Of a stretch of DNA of 64,000 nucleotides, positions 1 to 14,000 are shown piece after piece; position 1 is the first letter of the stretch, and every line of letters begins with the position of its first letter. This DNA is from Margaritifera margaritifera (lineage: Eukaryota > Mollusca > Bivalvia > Unionida > Margaritiferidae): NCBI GenBank assembly GCA_029931535.1, contig JAQPZY010001581.1, positions 1,394,001-1,458,000 on the forward strand, in the 5' to 3' direction. Made by a program: the position numbers and the translations under genes. The notes under the pieces are model-generated. The model saw only the letters and a list, made by a program, of their open reading frames with translations, searched no databases and was not told the origin of the DNA.

Positions 1-700
1 TTTTGTATACACTTAAAAAGGCCTTCATGCCAGAATGCTTTCTATCAAAATTCTGTTCATCAGTTTATTGGGAAGTTATTTAAGGGTTTTTATATTTTTC
101 TATCATCATTTGTATAAAACTGAAAGGCCTTCTTAATCAGGACACATTCTGTGAAATTTGTTCAGCAGTTTTTTAGAAGGAGTCCATGATTTTTTTTTTA
201 ATAAATGTTTTTAGTAATGGTGGCTATATTTGATGACAAATTAGTATCATTTGTACAAAATTGAAAGATCTTCATGTCAGGATGCATTCTGTCAATTTTG
301 GTCAAATTATGTTTAGCAATTTTTGAGAATTCATTTACAGGGGTTTTGCCATTTTTAGTAATGGTGGTAAATATGATGGCAGATTGTCATCATTTGTATA
401 AAGTTTAAAAGGCCTTCATGCTCAGATGCTTTCTGTTAAATATGGTCAAATTCTGTTTATCTGTTTGTGAAAAAGTGACATTTTTTAGTTTTCCTCTTGT
501 TAATGATGGTAGCCACATTCAATAGTGGATTGACATAATGTGCACAAAAAAGAAAGGCCTTTATGTCAGAATTCTTTATGCCAAATTGGGATGCAACTGG
601 TGTAGTGGTTTCTAAGAAGTTGAAATAGCAATTGTTGAAAAACAACAGACTAATGGACAGCTGATGCATGATGGACACAGGGCCACACGAACAACTTTCC
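1..700. repeat. Tandem array of a ~140-bp unit, ~5 copies
   Basis: A motif like TTTGTATAAAACTGAAAGGCCTTCATG recurs in diverged form near 1, 111, 250, 393 and 538, each followed by a block resembling ATGCTTTCTGT and TCTGTTTATCTGTTT. The copies are diverged and the array runs off the left edge. No coding signal was seen here or in the following 701-1150. Confidence 0.75.
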
Positions 701-1190
701 AATTGGCCTTAGAGACAAGTTAACTAAAAATCATATAAAATAAAAAGTTTAAATAGTATCCAAGACTAGCAGACCAATTAACTGTCCACCCAAGGTTTCA
801 TTAGATACATACATACAAGGGTCATAAATCTTTCCCCCAAAATGGCAGACATCATTGTTGACTTGACACACCATCCTTTTCAGTGTTTATTAACCTTGGG
901 TGAAAGTCATTAGCTCACAGTTATTGTTACTAAATTTAAATAGGTGGGAAAGGAAAGTAATCACATCTGTTTATCATCTGTCAAAATGGATGCAAATATG
1001 ATTCTGGGTGTCTTTGGGCAAGACACAAGAACAATGTTCTTGACCAGAGTACAATGTTCTTGTGGTTATTCTTGCCCTAATGCCAAAAAATCTTGTTTGA
1101 GAACTGTCAAGCACCCACACCACTCCTGAGACAGGAGTAGACAAGAATAAAGATGGTGGAACATGTCATGTTTTATGTTCTGAGATCAAC

Positions 1191-2290
1191 TTGAATTGTA
1201 AGGGCAAGCAAATTCAGGAACAACTGAGAACCAATGAGAACGTTTTCTTGGTGTTTGAGCAAAATCCCAGAACAGGTCACCCAAAGGATGGCATCAACAG
1301 AAATTCAGCCATCAAAAGATACCAAATTGTTGGACACAAATCACTCCACAATTTTCTCAAGCTGTTTCATGTCCAAGAAAGACTGGAAAACCAACCAAGA
1401 AGTGGAAGGTCGGGAGTGACAAGCCATAGGGCTTATCAGAAACTCATTTGCATTGTAAAGATGAATTGCAGGAAGATTTTGACAGCTGTAACCCATACCT
1501 TCAATAGTGAAAATCCAATCCAAGTTTTAGATTAAATTTTCAAATGTAGATTGAGATATTTTGGTTACAAAAAATGGGTTGTGAAAAAGAAAATTGTAAT
1601 ATCATCTGGCAACAGGGCTGGAAGGAGGGCATGGTGCCATTCCATACTGCACTGGTATGTAGACAGAAACTGGACAAATATAACTTTTTCAGATGAAATG
1701 CCAATTGTGAATTGAAAAGGATTCATATATGGCATACTGATGAGGAAAAATGGTTGCCACGATGTCCACCACAGCCCCAACTATTAGGCAAATGTTATGC
1801 TTTGGTGTTGCATTACATATAGTGGTGTCAGTACCTTGGTACCAGTGGATGGTAATATTATCTCTGAAAAGTATATACAAATCCTGAATGACAACCTATG
1901 GCCAGTGGTGAGAAAGTGCTTTCCAAACCAGGCATGAATTTTGCAGGTAAACAATGCAAGGCCTCATCAGTCTAGATTTACAATGGAATGGAAAAGACAA
2001 AACAATATCAAACTTCTCCCTTGGCCATAACAAAGTCCAGACATAAATATTATTGCAACTGTATGGTGGATGATAAAGGTTAAGCCCAAGGGAGGGACTG
2101 GACAGATCTAATGCAGAGATGAACTGTTGAAAGCAATCTTCCTGTCATAATGCCTTTCCCAATATTATGAACCTCCATTATGGATTCTGTGACCAAAATG
2201 AAACCATCATACTTGAATTGCTCTTTCAAATGAGAGACAATCTTGGTTGAAATAAAACAACATAAAGTTTAGTACTATATCTTTATTTCC
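1191..2290 (+). pseudogene. Degenerate Tc1-like transposase
   Basis: Conceptual translation in shifting frames gives the order typical of Tc1-like transposases. RLENQPRSGR near 1384-1413 is followed by a segment like LICIVKMNCRKILTAVTHTF near 1444-1500. The GY.KWVVKKK stretch comes near 1563-1592, FSDEMPIVN near 1686-1712, and then relics of the GCITYSGV and PHRSRFTMEWK regions up to about 2000. Stops and frameshifts are frequent, so it is not functional. The product would be a DDE/D cut-and-paste transposase. No clear terminal inverted repeats were identified. The flanking 2291-2475 shows nothing else. Confidence 0.8.
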
Positions 2291-2477
2291 TTTTTAAAAC
2301 ACTATCATTTGACAAAATTTAAATACACAAATATCATGAAGTGGAAAAATATATTTAATTTACACAAACTAAAATTATTACTACGCGTCTGACTGACATT
2401 TTGTTTATTCCTCTTACCTCCTGACACATGCAATCATCAAATGTCTGATTATTCTCGCTATAATGTGGTTTGGTATC

Positions 2478-3860
2478 GTAATGACGGTAGGTCTGGGGAA
2501 ACTATAAGTCTTGGGACAGCCTTAATTATTTTACAAACTAATTTTTTTAATACCTATAAAAGTTGGGACATGAAATTGTAGCAAGTTTTTCATGTACTAT
2601 ATGTCTGGGGACACCTCAGACATTTTTTTCTACTGATTGCTCAGCATATTTTATCGATTGTAACATTATTAAAAAAAAAAAGACTTCACGGTTGTTAAGG
2701 GACTATCATTATGAATTATTAGATGGAAATATTATAAACTAATACAATTTGTTTGAAAAATCAATAAATGTATTTAATTTTCCTGTTTTCTTATCATTTG
2801 TACTTATTTCAAATATGTATAATTTCATCAAACAATGACAAGCATTGAGCATCAAGTACATGTTTACTCAACTACAGTAATCATAATAATAATATGTACT
2901 AAAGGTGACAAAAGAATTAATGTTGTAGAACAAAGGGGTACTGGCATCGCCTTCAGACAAAACTCTCTCTTTACCCAATTGAAGCCAGTTTCAGGTTTAA
3001 AAATTAACTGTCTTGAATTTTTGTTGGAAAACAAACGACAATTCCACCAATTATAATGAAATGGAGATGCCGAAACAACCAGTTGGCCAAAATCAAAAGT
3101 GGAATGAATAATGTGTGGAAAATTATGATTTTGTGTTAAGCAGAAACACAAACCTAAAATGGATCGATGATGATCTAGTTGAGTTATATTCAGAATCATA
3201 ACCTATATTATGGTCATTCTTTAATGAATATATGACAGTTATATGAATATATGCTGGTTATGTGTCTAATATATTTATAAATATTCATTAAACACGTGTC
3301 TTCTCATATAGATTACATCACTTTGCAGGATCGCTTATATCACTGAAAAAGGTAACTCTTAAGCATGTGAAATAAAGTAAATAAAACAGTAATTGATGTA
3401 TAGCTAAAATGTGATCTGTAAGAATGAGATTTGGTAAAAACAACAAATAAAATCTGCATTTAATATTTTTAGGAATAAACAAGACTATAAGTGAGGCTAA
3501 GCACGAAATGCACTGTAAATACTGTACACTAGAGTACAAGTCTCTTGGTAAACTCTAAGTGGCCCGTGAATTATGAAGTCTTTATTTACCTTTATTTCAT
3601 TTTGGAGAAATCAGAAAATATCAACATGCAAAATAATAACATAAAAACAATCCATTAGTTTATAACAGTTTATTGACATGGTAATTGAATAAGAGCTGGT
3701 CACTGCTGTGTGCCGTATGGTGATCTTGCCAATTTTGTCATGACATTTTCGCGTCTTTAAGTGTTGAGACACTGAAAAGGTTATATTTTACATGCATATA
3801 AGTCTTGGGACATGAAAAATAATAATGATTTTTTCATGTCCCAAGACTTACTGTCATTAC
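2478..3860. mobile_element. Possible non-autonomous element with short imperfect inverted ends
   Basis: TAATGACGGTAGGTCTGGGG near 2478 recurs inverted near 3840-3860 (reading TAATGACAGTAAGTCTTGGG on the other strand). A second copy of AAGTCTTGGGAC lies at 2506. No coding region is convincing between them. The match is imperfect and no target duplication was found, so this is tentative. Confidence 0.35.
3799..3850. repeat. Perfect 21-bp-stem hairpin
   Basis: Positions 3799-3819 (starting TAAGTCTTGGGACATG) are exactly complementary to 3830-3850, with a 10-nt AT loop. It may be the end of a MITE or a foldback element. Confidence 0.85.
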
Positions 3861-4835
3861 AGCACATAATGTTGTCAGCAGTTATGGACCACAACTACTG
3901 TATTTGTTCTATACATTTGACTAGTGGTCTGGTTGAAAGATTTTATTTAGTACCTTGCATCATTTCTTGGTATTAAACTACTACGAGTTAAAGTTGTGGC
4001 ATTTTTCAGTACAATATGTCTTTCCTGGTTTTTATGCTTCAAAAGCAGCTTTTGAATTTTCTCCAAATTAGCATGACCTGTACACATATTATTTGCACAA
4101 CACAAAGCCTGGTAGTGTTGCTGTCTACAATGTGAGTGCCATTGCATGGATACAACTGTTTTGAGCTGAGTAGATACAAGATGCACTGACCAGAAATGGA
4201 AAGGTAGTCTGAGTTGTGTGTGTGTGCGTGTGAGCATGCATGCATGCATGTGTTTGGGTGTATGTTCAAGCAATGTTGTGATATAGATTACAATGTGCAA
4301 CTCTGATAACTCAAACACATCACTCAAATACTCTGCAGCACACAAATGATTCCCTTAGTCCCACTGTAACTCATTTTCATGTCTGTGACCTTGGAGAACT
4401 TGAAACTACCCAAAACTCAAGCCAAATATTTACATCCACAGCACTTTGACTTTTTAAAGTTTTACTATATATTGTATTTACATTATCATGAACTAGCACA
4501 CTGTATCAAGGGAAGAAAAAAAGAAAGAACAAAATCACTATATGACACGTTAATTCATCAGTCAAATTTTTCAGAGTGTTACCTCTGAAAACCATAAGTA
4601 TGAAATACTTTCTTGGTATATACACTTAACATCATTTGAATTGATGAGGATCTAACTTTCTGTGCCAGCTTTTGCATGCACACATTAATAAATGACACCT
4701 GCACTACTTCTAACATTGAAGTTTCAATTTTAAAATGCCAAACTATTCAGAACACTTAAAAAATAAGGAGCAATTACAAATTACATTGTTCTACATCCAC
4801 ATAACTGCAAAACTTCTATAAAATGTATCACCTAC
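3861..4835. other. Flank without recognised gene; TG/GCAT simple repeat
   Basis: The stretch is AT-rich and lacks coding or splice-supported segments of the modular gene. A short (TG)n tract followed by GCATGCATGCATGCATG lies at about 4216-4250. Confidence 0.5.
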
Positions 4836-5048
4836 CCCATGTATAATCAGCAAGAGAAATCTGATGTTCCATCCTCTCAATCTGGACTCTAACAACAAGG
4901 TTGCAAGGGTCTATTTCCATTGTAGTGTGTATGAATCTGTTGATGGTGTTAACATGGATGCAACACTCCACTCTGTTACACTTGGATGAAACATGGCATG
5001 CTGTCATATTATCTGTCATATCTCGAAGCAGCAGGTCTGATCTACATT
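4836..5048 (-). CDS. Modular gene, exon T2 of module IV
   Basis: This 213-nt exon has acceptor CTTGCACAG and donor GTAGGT. It reads ECRSDLLLRDM, then TAC, SKC, the pair VECC, IDPC and ends VQIERMEHQISLADYTWG. It has one more codon than the other T2 exons. The following T3 and T4 exons were not found between 1 and 4835 and probably lie to the left of the window. Confidence 0.9.
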
Positions 5049-8000
5049 CTGTGCAAGATTAAAAGCTCAGTTCAGCAGCTGAGATAATTTTGATTAATTT
5101 AATCATTAGAAATTCATAAAGCAATTGGATAAATTGAAATGAAATCTCCGAATAACATTCAGCTAAATAGGTCCTTATAAATAAAAAAATTATAAATGTT
5201 GGTTCAAACATATTAATAATAATACTATTAATAATAATACTAATAATAATAAAGTCTTTATTTGCAGTGGGTAACCCAATTAGCTTAAAAAAACTAATCT
5301 CCCTTGAGGCCCTCTATGATATACAAATATTTGCATTACAGTGCAGTCATTTAAAATTGTATGCAAAAAAGAAAAATTGAAAGAGAGGGAAAAGTAATAA
5401 TAACAGTAAGATATTGTGAGAAGAAAAGAAAAGGTAAGAAACATGAGGAATGAAAGAATGTACCAATTATTCATACACATTTATCATGTGGCCATTTCTT
5501 TTTCTTTTCATGAAAAGCATTTAGTGAGGATGCTTCTTTAGACAAACTATTCCAAATCAATGGGCCAGAATATGCACAACTTTTCATAAATAATTATTTT
5601 GTGGTTTTGGAATTTTGTAATTGTTCTTTGACAACGACCGTAAAAAGGTTGAATTTGCACTTGCTTGCTGTTCTTTGGCCAAAGGAGATACTAAGACCCT
5701 CTTGATCTGAAATTTTGCACATAAGTTTAGACTTCCTCATAAATATTCTTTCTTGATTGAAATTATTCATAGTTGGTCCACTGCATGAATGGAATCTGTA
5801 TAATTTTCACCAAATATAATCTTAAATGCTCGTTTCTTGAGGTTGAACAGTTGGTGTCAGATAAGTTTGGCAACAGTTTCACCATACCATATTACAATAA
5901 TAAAAATAGTGTTGAACGTAGCTTTTATGAAACCTAACTCAATGAGAAATGAAGTGTTCAATCTTGTATTAAACCAGCGAATAGAGACCTTTTTCATTAC
6001 ATGTCTAATGTGTTCATTCTGTATTAGGTCATTATCAACATGCACACTGAGAATCTTATCAATTGTAACAACTTGCAGTGTTGTATTCTTGTAAGGAAAG
6101 AGCCAGCATTGCTTCAGATGATCTTGATCTTCACTAGGTTGTTGTAATCTGAATACTTGTTGTCTTACATATATTTATTGTCATTTCATTCTGTTTACAC
6201 CAAGTTTCCAAAATATTTTGTGCACCTTGCAAATTAGTTTGTAGCACAGCTAAAGAGAACTATGCATCAGAGAGTGTGGTATCATCAGCATAAAGATCTA
6301 TATTTGTAACACAGTTTTGTAAGTAAAGAGGTAAATCACTGATAAAGATTAACAAGAGTACTGTTAATGGCACATTATATGCTTGCCCCATGTTTAATAG
6401 TCCTCTATGTAGATAACTGAAATTTTTGTGCAGAAAACATTTGTCTTCTTCAAGTTAGTGACCTTGACCTTCAATTTTTTGACCCCTAAATCACCAGGCT
6501 TCTTCCTTACACCAAGTGCAAGCCATCCACAAAGTTTGGTTGACGTGTGTAATGTAGAACTGATGTTATTGTGCAGAAAGCTGTGGTGTAACTACCGCCC
6601 CCACAATGTGGATGGGGGCCAATAATCCTACTTTGCATTAACTTGATGGGGGCACACTCTTAATGTTTGCGGGGAGGTCCACAATTTGAAGTTACGCCAC
6701 TGGCAGAAAGTATTAATTCTTTCAGTCACAGTGACCTTGATCTTTGACCTTTGGACTGCAAAATCAATAAGGTTTTTCTCCATCCCAAATGCAAACCATC
6801 CACAAAGTTTGGTAATTGTAGACGATGGTTCAAGAACTCAAGTTATTGTGTGGAAACTATTTTTTTTTTCTTTCAGAGTAACCTTGACCTTTGACCTTTT
6901 GAGCCCAAAATTTATAGGGTTCTTCCTTACCCCAAGTGCAAAACAGCCATAAAGTTTGGTAACTGTAGATAGTGGACAATGCAAGTTGTTGTGTGGAAAC
7001 CATTTTTCTTCTTTCAGTCACAGTGACCTTGACCTAGGACCTTTTGATCCAAAAATCAATACAGATCTTTCTTACCCCAAGTGCATACTATCCACAAAGG
7101 TTGGCAAATGTAGGTAGTGGAGAACTCAAGTTATTGTGGACAGATTGCTGGACAACGTCATAACATAAAATGCTCCACCTTATGGTGAGTGTACAAAAAA
7201 GGGGTGAATTACTATTGGGTTCATTGTTTTACCACCTGTGAGAACCCATAAACTGATATTAAATTCCAGTAGTAATAACTTTTGCAAAATAGTCAAATTT
7301 TAGTAAGTAGTATAAAATTATTGGGTTAAAACTTAAGGAATCTTATAATTAGCTTTTTTAAAATTGTAAAAAATTCAAATTTAATCACAAAACAAAAGTT
7401 TAACAAGAAATTTGTCCATATGACATAACAAAATGAGTCAATATGCAATGGAAAATTTTAAGTCAAACAGGGACCATAATTTGGTCAAAGATGGTCAGAA
7501 AATGCTGAAAATCAAACTTCACCAAGTTCTTCATAATTTTGAGCCCCATACCAAATTTGATTTCAATCCATTAAGTACTTCAAAAATTATTGTGATGGAA
7601 TGTGACATGATAGATGGACATGGGTAGCACTAAATGCCTCTTCCACAGAATAAAGGCTGGGAAGTGAGAAGGTATAGTTATCCTTTTACTCATTCCTACT
7701 CCTAAGCAGTTCCAATGTCTTGGTTTTAAGTAGACATAGGCTAGCATGTTGTGCAATTTGTTCTATTCCATTATATTATGGATCACCCCTTTTGGTCTTC
7801 CTACTTCCATTCTTGCTTTCTAGGTAGATCTCTTACAATATTAGTCAAAATATTTGTCACAGTAAGAAAGCCTAGAAAACACCATTGTCTTTCTTTAATT
7901 CCTACTAAGTAGAGACAATTTGAAACAGTCACCATGCATTTGAAAAAAATGAGAAAAAAAACTAGAGTAATGGTGAGCAACAATCTGCTCATGTAACTAT

Positions 8001-11000
8001 ACCCCCCACCTATCCTACACCCCATCCCTTCCCCCATGATGGAGACAAGTTTATATTCTTAAAAAGGGCATAACACTCCTGAAAATGGTGTGAGGACTAT
8101 AGTTGGTCAACATGCATATCTCTTGATGATGACCATAATATGTACTAAGTTTCAAAGCAATCCAATACAAACTGCAAAAGTAGTCATACATTGCATACAG
8201 TTATAAGTCAAAAAAGGCAATACCTCATACAAAAATCACAGAAGCAAAAAGATTTGTCAATATGTGCATCTTTAGATGATGACCATAATATGTACTAAGT
8301 TTCAAAGCAATCCAATACAAACTGCAAAAGTAGTCATATATTGCATACAGTTATAAGTCAAAAAAGGCAATACCTCATACAAAAATCACAGAAGCAAAAA
8401 GATTTGTCAATATGTGCATCTTTAGATGATGACCATAATATGTATTATGTTTCACATCAATCAAAAACAAATTGCAAGAAAAATTACAGAACTAGTGGCA
8501 CTAATGAGACTGTGTCATGCACTGCATTAAGCTACAAAACAAAAAGGGCAATAACTCTAAAACCAAATTATGGGAGCAAACTGATTTCTCAATATGCTCA
8601 TCTTCAGGTGATGGCTGTACAATATTTACTAACTTTCATTGCACTCCATATAAAACTGCAAGACTAGTTGTGCTAACAAGATTGTGCGATACAATGCATT
8701 TTGCAACATGACAAAAAGGGCACTAACTCTAAAAACAAATCGTTGGGCAAAGTGATTTGTTGATATGTGCATCTCCAGGTGATGAACATAATTTTTACCA
8801 AGATTCATGGCAATGCATCAAAAATGGTGAGACTAGTTATTGAGATCATGTCATACACTGCATTAAGCTATAAGACAAAAAGAGAAATAACTCTAAAAAA
8901 AATTGAGGAAGCAAAGTGATTTGTTGACATGTGCATCTTCAGATGATAACATAATATTTATCAAGTTTCATAGCAATCCATCAAGATTGCTGGACTAGTT
9001 GCGCTAATGAGATAGTGTCATACATTGCTACAAGACAAAAGGGAAACAACTGTAACAAAAATTGCATAAGCATAGTAATTTGTTGAAAAGCACATCTTCA
9101 GGAATAACTGTGCTAACAAGTGCTGGACAGAATGATAGCTGGACAAAAGAATGGATGGATGGATGGACAGACAAGAGGAATACTATATACCCCTGCATTC
9201 CATAGGTGGGCATATAAAAAGCAGAGGAAACTGACTTTAATAGGTAGTACCATATCATATTCTACCATGAAAAGTTCTTGCTGGCAAGCCTATCGCAAAC
9301 TACGTGCAACTGAGCTGAATATCAGAATTCTTTGAACACACAACAGTTAAAATCAAATATCCAGAAAGTATTCTCTACTAGACTTTTTAAAGTGTAATGG
9401 GTGGTAATTAAGTCATAATAGCATACCTTTCCATCTAAATTAAGTAACAGTTACCTCTAAAAAAAGGCCTTGAGCTGGTGCTAAATGGTGATTGTTTAAT
9501 AAAAGTTCATGAACAAATCCTAAAAACCACTATTTTCTCTGTAGATGTATGCATGGACTTGCAGAATCAAGGTACTTTTCCAGAAGCAAACTTACACCAT
9601 TAAGAATGAAGGCTCTCTAGTGATGCCAGGTAGCCAACTTACCATTTCTCCAGCCAGCCACAGCACCCTGGAATGGAGGGCCATTTATATTGCAGGCAGA
9701 GTTCTTAAGATACCTGGCCATTTCAAGGTCATCTAGCAGCAATCTCACAATGTGAGACTTAATGGGTTCACTGGAATTTTGTCCCCTCACTTCAAGCCAG
9801 TAACGCAAAGAAAAGTCTGTAGATCAAAGAGAGTCAAAAACACAAAGTCAATAAGATGAACAAGAGTCCCAAGAAAGCCTGATATTTCTAAACTGGCAAT
9901 TATGATGTCAAGAGTGCTCAAGATGCCATCAAATTGGAAATCTTGAAAATACTGCTAAAAGGAAACATCCTTTTGTTTGAAACTATAACACCAAAATGGT
10001 TTTCAAAGCTGTCTATTACACCTGTACAGGTGTGAGTCCAAGAGAGAAAAATGACAAGAAACATATTATCTTCTTAGTGTTTTTTAAAAAAAATTTTAAG
10101 GCCCTTATGAAATGAATTCAAAGTTATTATTAAGGCAATAAATGCATGCACTATGCATGTGGCTCAACACACACAAAAATGAGAGCTGTGTTTGTAAAAT
10201 ATGTATACCCACTGCAGACAAAAAGTTTAAGTCCTAAAGTATGATTAAGCTTGCAAACATTATTCAAACTGTAGAAAAATCTGATCAGGTCATCTCACTT
10301 ATACACACAAACATGCATACCAAACCTCATTGGCTCAGGAACAGTAGTGCCTATGTAGTGTGCTAACATTTTTTCATAAAAGTTGAAGTCCAAAAGTCAC
10401 AATTGTTTTATAGAAATTCAAAAATGATTTAAATATAGGGAAACCATGCTATAACAATCTTCATTATAATATGAATTCAGATATAACATGGTTGTGGCAT
10501 GGCTGCCAATCTTTTACAACATCTTCACCAATGTTTCAGGGTTTAGGAAATATATGCAAATGAACAACTTTAACCAAGACCATAACAAAGTGTTGCCACT
10601 GCAGCCATTGGAAAAGTGACTGTTAAGTCTTGCTTTCCACTAACATGGACTCAACAAAAATTAAACAATTATTCAGTAAGCATGAAATCGAATCACACTG
10701 CTTGATGTTAGACAAAAGTGTATGGATATTAGATCGGGAAAGACATACGAAGTCCTCATTTTTCTGTCCAAATTACACATTTTTCATTACTACTGAACAG
10801 CCTACTGGTACACAACAGAAACATAATGACAACTGTGAAACTTTGCAAAAGATTTCCACGTATATATATTTATCAAGATTCATATCATTTAAAGTGCATT
10901 TTTCTGGTCAGAAAGAATAACTGAATTATTATTATCTTGCACATCATACAGCCATCTCTCTCTCTCTCTCTCTCACCGACACCAATTCTAAGCCTTTTAA

Positions 11001-14000
11001 TTTTCTTGTTTTATGACATGACAGTTGCAGGTTTATTCATGTCATATGAATGTTCTTTCATCGCAGTCAGACAGATGGAAAAGCTAGATTTGTGTTTGTA
11101 AAACACGTATCAGACATGCTGACAAATAAGTTCAAAATATTAAAAAAATTATTGCAATCTGAAGTATTGCAAAAATTGCATGAAAATATCATCAGGTCAC
11201 CTACATTGCATACAAATATGTGCACCTTGTCTATCTTAAGTGGATTTTGCTTAAACATGCCAACTCATCCAAAAAGTTTAAATTCGAAAAGTTAAAAAAT
11301 GTGCAAAATATTTTTAAAAATTTTGAAGTAGCTTGAAAACAAATACAGCTATAAACAATTTCATCTGTCTACCTCAAGTGGTTTTTGCTTAATTGTGCTA
11401 GGAAGGTATCTGTCAAAAAAGCCAAAGTTCAAAAAGTTGAAAAATGTGTAAATAATTGAAAAAATTCTAAAGTGGCCTGAAAATCTAATCAGGTCATCTA
11501 CATAATATAAATATGCCAACCAAATTTTAGTTATCTATCTTGAGTGGTTTTTGTGTAATCTTGCTAATAAGATTTATGGGATGGATAGATGGACATATGG
11601 ATGGATGAAATGACCTTTCAAAGGTTACATCATTTTTTAATATGGTCAAAAAAAAATCTTAAGCTCAAGAGTTTTATAATTTCCAGGTCTGGTCATTTAA
11701 ATATGGACAGAAAAAATCCTATAAAATTTCATTTGCCTAGGTCAAGGTTTTTTTGAATAATCATGCAAACAAAGTTTGTACTGAAAAAGTCTACATGTAA
11801 AACTGTAAAACTTTACCCCCAAAATCCCCAAATTATTCAAATGGCATCATATACATACTGAATTTCATTGGTCTATGCTGAGTTGTTTTGGCATAATTGT
11901 GCTATGAAGCTTCCTGGGACAGACAAGACTAAATCAAGATTTCACAGCTGCTAGTAGTGGGGAGGGGGTATAAAAAATTAGAATTTTGTGTTTTAAAAAC
12001 ACATATACAATAGGCTTCACTATTTTGACACCCATTACTAAGTCTAAACCTCTTGGCTAAGTCCCTGAAAGCAAGAACAGACCTAGAGGCCAATGTCAGT
12101 TGCATATGTGCATTTGTCTTGTCACATACTGTAAGTATGTATACAGTTACAGGGTGTCTGGGTGGGGGGTGGGTGTATGGATGGACCCTGCCAATACCAG
12201 CTGCATGCTCAGTACATGTAAATATGCACATAGGGTGGGGATCACAATAGTTTCCAAGTTATGATCCAGGGGCTATGTCCTCATTAGGGAAGGGGGATGA
12301 AGGATTGACCCTGGAGCTGATGTCACTTGCATGTTTAAAAATGAGTCTTTTCATGCACAGCAAGTGAATATATGGTTATAAGATGTTCATCTCCATGGTT
12401 TTTTTTTTCTATGTTATCACTGAGGGGCTAGGTCTTCAGTGGTGTAGTGTTAGGGGGGATGGTGATGGTGGTGGGAGTCGGGAAAGACCCCATGATACGA
12501 TCCAGGGGTCTCAATCTGACATGTGTTGGCACTTGGGTCATTGATCACAGAACTGAACCTCAAGCATGCGAGAAAAACAACTTGGGAGATATCTGAAATT
12601 TATGTAATATCACTCCTACTGTCCAGTCCAACCCCCAGGGATTAAACTTAAATTCCAAAAGCATTGGTACAATTTACATCCATGGAACTATCATTTACCC
12701 AAGATTCATGTGTTTAGCTTTTACAGTGTAGAGGTGTTCAAGGACATTATTTTACATAAAGCCTTCAGCCTCACATGTATACAAAGCATGTTATTCCATC
12801 GTTGGAGGAAACGCGTTCTTCAAAGAGAAGGTAAATTTTTTTACCAGTCACATGATATGTCATATATAAACCAGACACTCGAACCATGTGTTTGATAGTC
12901 ATTCTGGCATTGCAACGGAGGGGTAAGATATTTAATTGCTAGGCACTCGTTTTGGTATTGTGGTGTTGTGGTAGCCAGCTTAGGACATAGTCCAAGCTAC
13001 AGCTGTTACTTACCGTATTTTATTTGTGTTTATTTGATGTTGCTAAAGAAGTTAAAAGATGTGACACTGGTTGAAGCCTTGACCTCTCAACCCTACAATG
13101 CCTTGACCTCTCAACCCTACAATGCCCAAAGTGGTTACAGGTACCAATACCAAAATGACAATAGGGGAAGGAGAGCTGCTTATACCAGCACCCCAAGTGA
13201 GACCTCAAATTAAAACCCGTGGACGTAAGTTCTGTGGGGAAGTTAAAGCACTGTATTACTATATGGAACAGTTTCACAAGTGATTCGTGGATTTTACAGA
13301 CCATCTCAGGGTACAAAAAAGAGTTGAATCCATGCCTTTCCAATCACATTTTCCAAATGAAATTCCTTTTTCTGATGAACAGAGAACCATTATTAATAAT
13401 GAAATCAAGGAACTTCTATCCAAAGGCACTATAGTTCCATCCACATGGGAGAGTGATCACTTTGTTTCCAACACTTTTATTGTACCCAAATCTAATGGGA
13501 AATTCTGACCAATCATCAACCTGAAACATCTGAATAAATTTGTTTATTATGAACATTTCAAGCAGGAAACATTTAAAGTAGTTTTAGATCTCATCCATGA
13601 TAATGATTTCTTCACTTCTATTGATTTGAAGGATGCTTATTTTAGTATTCCAATACGTACAGATTATAATAAGTTTCTAAAGTTTATTTGGAATGGGCAA
13701 TTTTTTCAATTTGTTTGTTTACCCTTTGGGCTTTTCTCAGCTCCAAGGGTGTTTAATAAGATCCTTAAACCCATTTATGTATGGTTCAGACAACAGTGCA
13801 TTCGATATTCCTACTATATTGATGACTCTTTGAATTTGGATGGTGATAGTCACATTTGTTCACAAAATGCATGGATTATGATTGAAACACTCAAATCTTT
13901 AGGTTTCACAATTAATAGGGAAAAATCAGTGCTTATTCCATCACAGAGAATTGTCTTTTTTGGTTTTGTGGTGGGCTCAGTGCAGTTTGAGGTTTTTCTT

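Noticed and set aside
944..1129. 61-codon plus-strand ORF upstream of the Tc1-like relic as a transposase start
   Set aside because: Its translation does not match the helix-turn-helix start of Tc1-like transposases.
1..4835. T3 and T4 exons following the T2 exon at 4836
   Set aside because: No 43-nt exon with matching splice sites or T4-like translation was found.
8040..9195. Regularly spaced repeats as a CRISPR array
   Set aside because: Units are long, head-to-tail and diverged, with no short conserved repeat and unique spacers, and no cas genes occur.
12053..12250. Small overlapping ORFs in a G/T-rich stretch
   Set aside because: No domain, no splice support and biased composition.
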